Source: CBDVBL01 sp965555375
GTDB taxonomy: Bacteria > Zixibacteria > MSB-5A5 > UBA10806
DNA: 32,694 nucleotides
Direction of reading: 5' to 3'
NCBI GenBank assembly: GCA_965555375.1
Contig: CBEWDL010000012.1
Location: forward strand, 1 to 32,694
Shown here: piece after piece, positions 7,664 to 14,638 of the stretch
How positions within the stretch are numbered: the first letter of the stretch is position 1
Layout of the letters: every line of letters begins with the position of its first letter
Notes under the pieces: model-generated
What the model was told of the DNA's origin: nothing
Seen by the model: only the letters and a program-made list of their open reading frames with translations
The model's database searches: none
Made by a program: the position numbers and the translations under genes

Positions 7664-8581
7664 TCAGCGAGATGTTTCCTCCACGTCACAATGACCGGGA
7701 CCAATGATTCCATTATTGTAATCATCGAGCGAATCTTTCCAGTCCAGCACCATACTGCGATCCTCGTCGGGAAGATCATTCCAGTCTTCCCAATTATTCT
7801 CGGATAAAAATTCATCGGCATCATCGATGATATCAGCAACATCTTCGTCGTCCGCTTCATTCTCGATATTAAGTTTGGCAGCAAGCAATTGGGCATAAAG
7901 CTTGGTAATTCCATTCGAGGGATGACCATAAGTCCGCATTCGTAGAATGCTCACGGCTGTTGCTGCGTCTGCCACTTCAATACTCTCAGAGCCATCCTCC
8001 GCACCGAGCCAGACAGGCAGCAACGGGGTTACCACATCCGGCTGAGGTCCAAAACCGGCATGATTCTTCCAGTAACCAACGGTTCGAGTGCAGCCTTCAT
8101 CGGATTCATACATACCCGCATCCCGGGAGACGTCGGTTTCACCGTCATCGAGCGTGAAACACTCCGTCATGCCTGTGAGGGGATCGGCATCGCTGTCTAT
8201 TTCGTCATCATCACCTTCATCCTGCAGCGTGAAAGCGTATCCGTCCGGCAAGATAAACTTTACATAGTACTCGCCGTCCTCCAGTTCTGAAAACACATAA
8301 AAACCGTCTTCATCTGAATTAGCATCAGCTATTACGTTGTTAAGGCAGTCATACAAAATAACAGCTACGCCAGAAATACCTATTTCATTCTCATCCTGGA
8401 TGCCATCCATGTCCTCATCGTGCCAGACGAAATCACCGATGGTGCCAAGTTCCAGCCTGCCCGCGATCAAATCATTCGAATCTGAACTCGGAGATTCCAC
8501 AGGTCTCTGGCCATGTTGGCAGCTTACCCCCATGAAGGCCAATATTGCAGCGAATACAAACACGTTAATCAACCTAATCAT
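7664..8581 (-). CDS. SdrD_B domain lipoprotein with GYWKNH C-terminal region
   Basis: A 305-residue exported protein. The N-terminus has a short hydrophobic segment ending in a lipobox-like GVSC (Cys21), so it is probably lipid-anchored. Residues about 47-155 form an SdrD_B-type Ig-like domain: IGDFVWHDEDMDGIQDENE, then GISGVAVILYD, SDEDGFYVFSEL and a PDGYAFT strand. Asp-rich turns in it would bind calcium. The C-terminal part has CTRTVGYWKNH followed by residues typical of the module often found with SdrD_B repeats, and ends in an acidic helical stretch. A single SdrD_B copy is short for this class. AAGGAG precedes the ATG. The role is unknown; a surface or adhesion function is inference from the fold. 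No partner gene is adjacent. Confidence 0.8.
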   Translation of the reverse strand: MIRLINVFVFAAILAFMGVSCQHGQRPVESPSSDSNDLIAGRLELGTIGDFVWHDEDMDGIQDENEIGISGVAVILYDCLNNVIADANSDEDGFYVFSELEDGEYYVKFILPDGYAFTLQDEGDDDEIDSDADPLTGMTECFTLDDGETDVSRDAGMYESDEGCTRTVGYWKNHAGFGPQPDVVTPLLPVWLGAEDGSESIEVADAATAVSILRMRTYGHPSNGITKLYAQLLAAKLNIENEADDEDVADIIDDADEFLSENNWEDWNDLPDEDRSMVLDWKDSLDDYNNGIIGPGHCDVEETSR

Positions 8582-8991
8582 AATGTCTCCTTTTCTCCTT
8601 AACCTCTTTTAAGACGTTGCTATTTCCAAACTTCCGCATTTAACTTGATCTTGAGACAACCACCGCAACTACCGGGAATCCGGATAGGCAGGTGGGAAGA
8701 TATCCGGCGAATTTTCAGCCAGGGGGAATATAATATAGAATCATATATTGTCAATTCCCATTTAGACTTTTCAATACTGCACCATAGATTAGCCAGCAAG
8801 AATCACGGCTGCCGAGCAGATACAGCAACCGATCTTTCCTCAAGCTGCAGTAATTTACGACCTGCTCCCGAAGTTCACCGACGCGTGATAATTGAGGTTA
8901 CAGGTGGAGACTAAGATCCGCATTACGGCTTATGCTCGCAATATCCCTCATGTTGATAAAAGGGTCTCGTGGGTTGCCTTATTTGTACTGG

Positions 8992-9050
8992 CCTGCCCCC
9001 CCTACACGGTTCAGCTTTTAAGTTGGTACAATGCCGGATCAAGAAAGAGG
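8992..9050 (-). repeat. Dispersed ~60-bp repeat, copy 3 (inverted)
   Basis: CCTGCCCC (8992-8999), TTTTAAGTTGGTA (9016-9028), ATGCCGGATC and AAGAAAGAGG (to 9050) line up with the copy at 19113-19175. Its TTTTAAGTT is the exact reverse complement of AACTTAAAA in the copy at 3368-3430, which ties the direct and inverted copies into one family. Confidence 0.5.
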
Positions 9051-9071
9051 GGTTGGATTCGGTTGCGGTTC

Positions 9072-9200
9072 ATCCCAACACTAGATAGCCTTGAAATCCC
9101 AGTCGTGATGGAAATGAGATAGCCTTTCATTCTCGTTATCCTACAGGCTGCCGGCCGATTCAATGTCTTCAATTCGGGTTCGAATCCGCCCCCCGCTATT
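9072..9200 (+). repeat. Diverged ~130-bp direct repeat, left copy, with T-loop-like end
   Basis: Pairs with 11594-11724. The last 41 bases (9160-9200) match the second copy with only two differences; AGCCTTGA and CCAGTCG further left are shared at the same distance (73 versus 74 bases). The end reads GGGTTCGAATCCG then CCCCCCGCTA, like the T arm and 3' acceptor side of a tRNA, but no complete cloverleaf can be drawn. Confidence 0.65.
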
Positions 9201-9343
9201 TATTATATAATTATAGAATAATCTTAACTTACTATACGCCTTAACGTTGTGCATTTAGCGGTCTCCAAACTTGACTTTAACTATGTTCTGCTCCCCGAAT
9301 CCTGGTCCATTTCGGATGAGAGATTTTTAGTTATATTAAATTA

Positions 9344-9373
9344 TTGACATTATCCAGAAAATAAATATATTAA
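9344..9373 (+). promoter_or_regulatory. Candidate sigma-70-type promoter for the choice-of-anchor J gene
   Basis: A perfect TTGACA at 9344-9349 is followed after 16 bp by TATATT (9366-9371), or after 18 bp by TATTAA (9368-9373), in a strongly AT-rich stretch. The implied leader is about 130 nt. Confidence 0.5.
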
Positions 9374-9404
9374 AAGTAACGAAAATATGCTACTATTGCA
9401 ATCT

Positions 9405-9425
9405 AAAATAATCCAGGATTATTTT
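9405..9425. promoter_or_regulatory. Perfect 10-bp inverted repeat in the leader
   Basis: AAAATAATCC, one central A, then GGATTATTTT. It lies between the candidate promoter and the ribosome-binding site of the gene at 9507. The symmetry and length suit an operator for a dimeric regulator, or an RNA hairpin in the 5' leader; the downstream T run is short, so a terminator is less likely. Confidence 0.45.
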
Positions 9426-9506
9426 GCAGGGAGGTGTTTGGAGTATAGAAATATATAATGTTGAGTTGTAAGAGGTTATGATATTTGTAGTTTTAAAGGA
9501 GTAAAA

Positions 9507-11294
9507 ATGAAATTTAATACCAATGTATTAATTACTTTGGCCGTTTTGGTATTATTTAGTTTTTCTTTCGCTATCGCTGATGATATCGCTCTCAAATCCG
9601 CCCCATACAAAGTAGTTAATAAAAAGTACCAGCCTCAGGACGCGGCCCTGGTCGATTTTCTTGAGGAAGGTTTTGAAGTGTGGTTCCCTCCAGGTTGGGA
9701 CCGCATTATTACCAATCCCGGCTACACCTGGTTCCAGGACGATTATAATCCGCAGGAGGGCAGTTTCAACGCCTCGATCGTATACGATCCCGCCTTAGTT
9801 CCTCAGGATGAGTGGATGATTTCCCCGGTAATCGATCTCTCGGCGGCCCGTCCGGGCCTCGAGCTTAAATTCTGGTTTTTGACCAGTTACTACTGGCATG
9901 TCGATCCCTATGATAATGGCGATATGATCATCGTAGTATCGATCGATGGCGGCGATACCTGGTCGGAGCCGCTCTGGACAGAAGATGACTACGGCGTATT
10001 TGAGAACTGGACCTGGTATGAAGTCATATTGGAATTCAATGAATATGTCGGCGAATCCAATTTCAGGGTTGCCTTTGTGTATCAGGGTGTTGATGGCGCC
10101 CAGGCCGATTTTGACGCCGTTCTTTTAACCGATGGCGATGCGCCGCTCGATCACGATGTTGCGGCTGTGGAAATTATCGCTCCGGTTGGCGCTGGTGATG
10201 CCGGCGTACCGGTCATCCCGGAAGCTACTTTCGGCAACTTCGGCGGCAATACCGAAACTTTCATCGCCAACATGACTATCAGCCTGGACGGTTCTGAAGT
10301 CTATAGTGAAGACGTTGAGATAACCGATTTGGCCGGTTACGGCGCTACCGAAGATGTAACCTTCCCGGAATTCACCCCGGCTGAAGGCGCCTACGTTGTT
10401 ACAGCAACAGCCGAGTTGGAAGGCGATCAGAATGAGGCTAATAACTCTATTGAGGCCGATTTTAACACCATGCCGATCAGCGGATTCTTCGTTGACTTTG
10501 AAAGCGGCGATGGTGACTTCACGTTTACCAACGATTGGCAGCATGGTATGCCCACAACCGGTCCCGGCGGCGCCTGGTCTGGTGATAATGTCGTCGCTAC
10601 GCTGATCAATGGCCAATACTCCCTGGGCCCGCTTCTGTCAGAATTAACTAGCCCGGAAATCCCTATTGGCGATGAGCCGGTTTTGACTTTTTACCACTGG
10701 TATACTACCGAAAATACTTACGATGGCGGCAATGTGAAGATTTCTACCGATGGCGGCAGCACTTGGGAATTGATTACTCCTGAGGGCGGTTATGATGGTG
10801 AGCTTTCAACCAACTTTGGAAATCCGATTGGCGGCGAACAGGCCTTCTACGGTAGTAACGGTTTCTGGCAGATGGAGACATTTGACCTTTCCGCTTATGC
10901 CGACCAGACGGTTAGGGTTAAATTCGATTATGGTTCGGACAGTTCGGTCATAACCGGCGACGGCTGGTATATCGATGATTTCCATATTGAGTTCTTCACC
11001 ACCGGTATCGATGATAATGCGACTTTACCGAATACCTTCAAACTCGAGCAGAACTATCCCAATCCGTTCAACGCCCGTACCAAAATCAATTTCACTGTGC
11101 CGAATACCTCCGATGTTGACTTAAGCGTTTACAATATGCTGGGACAGAAAGTTGCCACCCTGGTTTCCGAGAGACTGGAAGCCGGTCATCATTCGGTCAA
11201 CTGGGATGCTTCCCAGGTGTCTTCCGGCGTCTATTTCTATAAACTGACCGCCGGCGACAACAGCGAAACCCGCGATCTAACTCTGATCAAGTAA
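9507..11294 (+). CDS. Exported choice-of-anchor J protein with T9SS-like C-terminal sorting domain
   Basis: A 595-residue exported protein. A clear signal peptide (hydrophobic core about residues 7-22, ending FAIADD) is preceded by the ribosome-binding site AAAGGAG. Residues about 52-212 form a choice-of-anchor J (MAM-like) domain with DEWMISPVIDLS and VSIDGGDTW. Residues about 215-325 resemble a CARDB-type Ig fold (DHDVAAVEIIAP ... GDQNEANNS). Residues about 329-505 are a second choice-of-anchor J domain (VKISTDGGSTWE ... GDGWYIDDFHIEF). The last 85 or so residues are the sorting-like module: LEQNYPNPFNARTKI, YNMLGQKVATLV, SGVYFYKL. In Bacteroidetes such domains direct secretion by the type IX system; that this organism has one is inference. 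A strong terminator follows. No enzymatic motif was seen; adhesion or carbohydrate binding is possible. Confidence 0.88.
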   Translation: MKFNTNVLITLAVLVLFSFSFAIADDIALKSAPYKVVNKKYQPQDAALVDFLEEGFEVWFPPGWDRIITNPGYTWFQDDYNPQEGSFNASIVYDPALVPQDEWMISPVIDLSAARPGLELKFWFLTSYYWHVDPYDNGDMIIVVSIDGGDTWSEPLWTEDDYGVFENWTWYEVILEFNEYVGESNFRVAFVYQGVDGAQADFDAVLLTDGDAPLDHDVAAVEIIAPVGAGDAGVPVIPEATFGNFGGNTETFIANMTISLDGSEVYSEDVEITDLAGYGATEDVTFPEFTPAEGAYVVTATAELEGDQNEANNSIEADFNTMPISGFFVDFESGDGDFTFTNDWQHGMPTTGPGGAWSGDNVVATLINGQYSLGPLLSELTSPEIPIGDEPVLTFYHWYTTENTYDGGNVKISTDGGSTWELITPEGGYDGELSTNFGNPIGGEQAFYGSNGFWQMETFDLSAYADQTVRVKFDYGSDSSVITGDGWYIDDFHIEFFTTGIDDNATLPNTFKLEQNYPNPFNARTKINFTVPNTSDVDLSVYNMLGQKVATLVSERLEAGHHSVNWDASQVSSGVYFYKLTAGDNSETRDLTLIK

Positions 11295-11312
11295 TTGATT
11301 GATAGATCACTT

Positions 11313-11342
11313 AAAAAGGCCCTCGCCATGAGGGCCTTTTTT
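11313..11342 (+). terminator. Rho-independent terminator after the choice-of-anchor J gene
   Basis: AAAAAGGCCCTC and GAGGGCCTTTTT pair perfectly around the loop GCCAT, with a T run at the 3' side, 18 bp after the stop codon. The A run on the left arm means it could also work on the minus strand. Confidence 0.9.
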
Positions 11343-11386
11343 ATGGGTATGTTTTCACTGCAAGACTAGCATAACTTAATAAACCA

Positions 11387-11473
11387 GGGGTTGACGAGAC
11401 TCGAACTCGTTTTTTTCTATCCGTCTGTTTCGGGATGCTTCTTGTCGGAATGGATCCGAGCTGTTTATACCCC
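11387..11473 (-). pseudogene. tRNA-like remnant
   Basis: On the minus strand a perfect T arm is present: 5-bp stem ACGAG/CTCGT around the loop TTCGAGT (11394-11410). CAACCCC follows as a possible acceptor 3' strand, and GGGGTAT (11467-11473) could pair with it over five bases, giving an 87-nt span. A normal D arm and anticodon arm cannot be drawn and there is no encoded CCA, so this is at best a degraded tRNA gene. Confidence 0.3.
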
Positions 11474-11593
11474 GATTTGAACCACCGACCTTTGCCTTGT
11501 TTTTGCCCCTCTGGAGCAGAAAGACATGCAAATCGGAACTGCTCCACTCAAGCGTCATTCAGTCCTGAACGACGCTTGTTTCGTTATAGGATT

Positions 11594-11724
11594 ATCCTAA
11601 CGCTATAATAGCCTTGAGGTTCCAGTCGCAGCGGCTATAATATTCTCTGCGAAGCTCGGTCTTTCTGTAAGCTGCCATTCGGGTCAATGTCTTCAATTCG
11701 GGTACGTATCCGCCCCCCGCTATT
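11594..11724 (+). repeat. Diverged ~130-bp direct repeat, right copy
   Basis: Second copy of 9072-9200; 39 of the last 41 bases are identical. The two differences fall in the T-loop-like part (GGGTACGTATCCG instead of GGGTTCGAATCCG). With the left copy it brackets the choice-of-anchor J gene and its terminator. Confidence 0.65.
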
Positions 11725-11943
11725 TTGTTAAGTGCCAAATTATGGGGCCATGGGCAAAATAAACGGATTGTGTCGAGCTTCTCCCTGCGGTTGGTCATGC
11801 GACTCGTATGGGAACCCGATCTACACGGCTGCATCTTTTTGGTAAACGGTCATCCAATCCTACCGGTTCGCAGAATTCATATGGTAATGGGGCCTACCGG
11901 GACCTTTTAAGAATGCAATTTGATATCCACTATATTCTGATCG

Positions 11944-12011
11944 GATCACCAGAATCAAATGCAGATCACCATAAAAAGGTTTGACAAGCGCCAGAAAAAT
12001 AGTAATTTAAT
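11944..12011 (+). promoter_or_regulatory. Candidate promoter and upstream direct repeat for the protease gene
   Basis: TTGACA at 11981-11986 with TTTAAT at 12006-12011 (19-bp spacer) or TAATTT at 12003-12008 (16 bp). Just upstream, GATCACC occurs twice (11944-11950 and 11964-11970), exactly 20 bp apart, about two helical turns, as expected of an activator site. Confidence 0.4.
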
Positions 12012-12046
12012 TATGGATAACTTCACCTTTTATGATGGAGGCGATG

Positions 12047-14119
12047 ATGAAAAGAAGGTCCATAGCGCTTCTTGTAGCGATTGCAATTATGGCGATATGT
12101 GCGCCGCAGATCGTAGCGCAAAGCGATTCAGGCCTTGATAAAGGCCGTCAACCTCAAGAAGAAACGCTCACTTTCGAGGAGAGGTTTCAATATCTCGGCC
12201 TGGATATTCCCGATGAGGTAAAAAAGCGTTTCGAAGAACTGGATAAACTTCCCCCGCCAGCGCTGCTCAATACGCAGGAGTATTTCGACTGGCGGATTAT
12301 GGGCGGCGTTACGCCGGTGAAGGATCAGGGAGCCTGCGGTTCATGCTGGGATTTCGCTGCCACGGGAGCTTTCGAATCAGCCATACTGATTACCGACGGC
12401 ATCGAATGGGACCTCTCGGAGCAACAGGTGCTTTCGTGCAATACCGGTGGATCCAGTTGCAGCGGGGGGTGGATGGAGGATGCCTACGACGTATTCATGG
12501 GCTACGGCGCCGTGGAGGAATGGTGTATGCCTTACGAGGCCGACGACACCGTTCCGTGCACCCAGGAAGATTGCGTCCCCATTGCGTACCAGATCAGTTT
12601 CGAGGATATACCTAATAACATCAACTCCATCAAAAACGCTCTGTTAAGCGGGCCGGTGTCGACCACGTTTATGGTCTATTCTGATTTTCATTATGACTGC
12701 TACTGGCATGAGACTACCGACGAATTGAACCATGCCGTGGTGATTGTCGGCTGGGACGACGATATGTGCGACGGCCTTGGCGCCTGGATCATAAAGAATA
12801 GCTGGGGTACAGGTCATGGCGATAACGGCTATGATTATATACCTTATAATTCATGCGGAATCGGCCGATACACGCAACGTCCGCTCTACGAGGGCGGCGT
12901 TCCCATACTCTCTTATTCTCCCGATTCGATATCGCTTTTTATCCCCCAGAATGAAACCGAAACCAGAACCGTGGAGATCTCCAATCTGGGTGAGGGAAAC
13001 CTCAATTACTATCTTAGCGCCGCTCAGATCATAGAGCAGGATTCATTCGGTTATTTCTATTTCGATTCGGATTCGAACGAGGGCCCCGAATACGGCTGGA
13101 TCGATATTTCATCTATCGGCCAGGTCATAGATTTCGGAGCCGATATCGATGACGGTAACTCCGGCCCCCTCGATTTAGGATTCGCTTTCGACTTCTACGG
13201 AAATGAATTTACTTCCATCAACGTCTGCACCAATGGATGGGCATCGTTCACGGACGGTTCGTCGACGGAATATGGAAACGTCGGCATACCCGATCCCGAA
13301 CCTCCCAACAATATGCTGGCCGTATTTTACGACGATATGAATTTCGAGAATGGCGGCGAGGCATATTTCTATACCAATAACTCGGACAGCGCGATCATAA
13401 CCTGGCAGGATGTTCCCGATTGGCGGCAGGAAGGGATCTTCACCTTCCAGATAATACTGGTTGCGCCGCAATCGATAGCCTATCAATACGAGGAGATGGG
13501 CCTGCGCAGGCTCGATGAATGCTCTATCGGCATCGAGAATGGCGATGGTACGATAGGTATCGAGGTGATCAGGGATAGGGCTTATATCCATGATTATATG
13601 GCTACTGAATTCAACTGGGCGCCCCTTCCCGTGCCGCTCGATTGGATCTCAATCCGGAATGGAACCGGCGCCGTTCCGCCCGATCAGACAGTCGATGTCG
13701 ACGTAACCTTCAGCGCCGCGGATCTCGATCTGGGCACATACGAGGCCAAGCTCAGGCTGACCTGCAACGACCCCGAGAACGGCATAAACGACATTCCCGT
13801 CACCATGCACGTCCTCGATCCTACGGAGATATCAGACAATACCGACAACCTCCCCGTGCAATACTACTTGAACCAGAACTATCCAAATCCATTTAATGCG
13901 GCTACCACCATTGATTATGGTCTGTCTCGACCCGCTCATGTCGAATTGACCGTTTACAACATCCTCGGTCGGAGGGTCATAACTCTTGTCGATGAATTCC
14001 GGCAGGCCGGCCGCCATCAGGCGATTTGGGACTCTGAAGAGATATCGTCGGGATTCTATTTCTACAAGATTCAAGCTGGAGATTATACTGAGACGAAGAG
14101 GATGCTGTTATTGAAGTAA
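12047..14119 (+). CDS. Exported papain-family (C1A-like) cysteine protease with C-terminal sorting domain
   Basis: A 690-residue exported peptidase. Four in-frame ATGs lie close together; 12047 is chosen because GGAGG (12037-12041) is 5 bases before it. The signal peptide (MKRRSIALLVAIAIMAI ... VAQS) is followed by a short pro-region and a papain-type catalytic domain at about 75-285. The oxyanion Gln94 and nucleophile Cys100 are in KDQGACGSCWDF, His229 is in ELNHAVVIVGWD and Asn251 in IIKNSWGTG, so it should be active. Then come an Ig-like linker (ETRTVEISNLGEGNLNYYL) and a beta-rich domain with CTNGWASF and NNMLAVFYDD, resembling modules in other FCB exported peptidases. The last 80 or so residues are a sorting-like domain (LNQNYPNPFNAATTI ... 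SSGFYFYKI) of the same type as in the protein at 9507. Likely role: extracellular protein degradation. Confidence 0.9.
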   Translation: MKRRSIALLVAIAIMAICAPQIVAQSDSGLDKGRQPQEETLTFEERFQYLGLDIPDEVKKRFEELDKLPPPALLNTQEYFDWRIMGGVTPVKDQGACGSCWDFAATGAFESAILITDGIEWDLSEQQVLSCNTGGSSCSGGWMEDAYDVFMGYGAVEEWCMPYEADDTVPCTQEDCVPIAYQISFEDIPNNINSIKNALLSGPVSTTFMVYSDFHYDCYWHETTDELNHAVVIVGWDDDMCDGLGAWIIKNSWGTGHGDNGYDYIPYNSCGIGRYTQRPLYEGGVPILSYSPDSISLFIPQNETETRTVEISNLGEGNLNYYLSAAQIIEQDSFGYFYFDSDSNEGPEYGWIDISSIGQVIDFGADIDDGNSGPLDLGFAFDFYGNEFTSINVCTNGWASFTDGSSTEYGNVGIPDPEPPNNMLAVFYDDMNFENGGEAYFYTNNSDSAIITWQDVPDWRQEGIFTFQIILVAPQSIAYQYEEMGLRRLDECSIGIENGDGTIGIEVIRDRAYIHDYMATEFNWAPLPVPLDWISIRNGTGAVPPDQTVDVDVTFSAADLDLGTYEAKLRLTCNDPENGINDIPVTMHVLDPTEISDNTDNLPVQYYLNQNYPNPFNAATTIDYGLSRPAHVELTVYNILGRRVITLVDEFRQAGRHQAIWDSEEISSGFYFYKIQAGDYTETKRMLLLK

Positions 14120-14638
14120 GTGTTATGATTGGAGTGACCAGGGGGAGCCTTTGTGGCTCCCCTTTTCTTTTTGCCGGAATGTCGACAGCAATATTATTTA
14201 TTTCAGTTTAAAAGATTACGAACCATTGGGGGAATTGAATTAGTATTTTGCCACGTGAAATCGGTGGCTGCATTTCCGATTAGCTTCATAAGTTGCAGTA
14301 TGCCTTAAGCAAGTTCTGTTTTGGCCAATTGTTAAAGTAGATACCGACATTATTCTATCTGACAATTAGTGAATTTTGGATTCACCCGCCTTGAAGCTCC
14401 CGCCTCTTGCCTTTATTGACCATTGCTACCAATGAGGCAGGCCACTTGAAGAATATCGGATTACAGGCTTTCCTGTCAAAAGGTGAGCAGGCTTCTTCTG
14501 CGGTTCGGCTCCGGGCTGCGAACCGGACCGGCAGGAGAAAAAAACATGAAACATTGGGAAATTAGCTTCGTCTATCCTGATGTAGCACAAAGCTTTCCTT
14601 TTCAGCGAGGCCGAACCGCGCCGGAAGGAGGAAAAGAC
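14120..14638. other. Intergenic region upstream of the ankyrin gene
   Basis: After the protease terminator no gene is seen. TTGTTA (14329-14334) and TATTCT (14351-14356), 16 bp apart, are a weak promoter candidate. The last part contains two similar translation-start segments: 14516-14548 (GCAGGAG before an in-frame ATG at 14546) and 14610-14641 (GGAAGGAGG before the ATG at 14639). Confidence 0.45.
14142..14172 (+). terminator. Rho-independent terminator after the protease gene
   Basis: GGGGAGCC / GGCTCCCC with loop TTTGT, followed by TTTTCTTTTT. It begins 22 bp after the stop codon. Confidence 0.92.

Larger units (their letters stand above)
8582..9506. other. Long repeat-rich intergenic region
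   Basis: No believable gene: the longest open frames (about 75-90 codons) have no family resemblance, no ribosome-binding site and no conserved composition. The stretch instead holds a patchwork of repeats: a dispersed ~60-bp repeat at 8992-9050, the left copy of a ~130-bp direct repeat at 9072-9200, and an isolated AAACTTGACTTT at 9267-9278. From about 9200 onward the DNA is AT-rich and carries a candidate promoter and a palindrome for the next gene. Confidence 0.65.
11295..12046. other. Repeat-rich intergenic region
   Basis: No gene recognised. After the terminator it holds a tRNA-like remnant (11387-11473, minus), the right copy of the ~130-bp direct repeat (11594-11724), a pair of GATCACC boxes and a candidate promoter for the protease gene. 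Open frames here are short, without ribosome-binding sites or family resemblance. Confidence 0.6.

Noticed and set aside
8645..9122. Short plus-strand frames of 76-89 codons in the intergenic region
   Set aside because: No ribosome-binding site or recognisable composition, and they run through the dispersed repeats.
10125..10616. Long antisense frame opposite the choice-of-anchor J gene
   Set aside because: It mirrors the codon structure of a real, well-supported gene and has no motif or start signal of its own. The same holds for the long antisense frames at 14783-15319, 15356-15757 and 23970-24719.
11387..11473. Functional tRNA gene
   Set aside because: Only the T arm and part of the acceptor stem pair; D and anticodon arms cannot be formed.
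9072..11724. Prophage or ICE with attL/attR
   Set aside because: No integrase, phage or conjugation genes lie between the repeats; only an att-like appearance remains.
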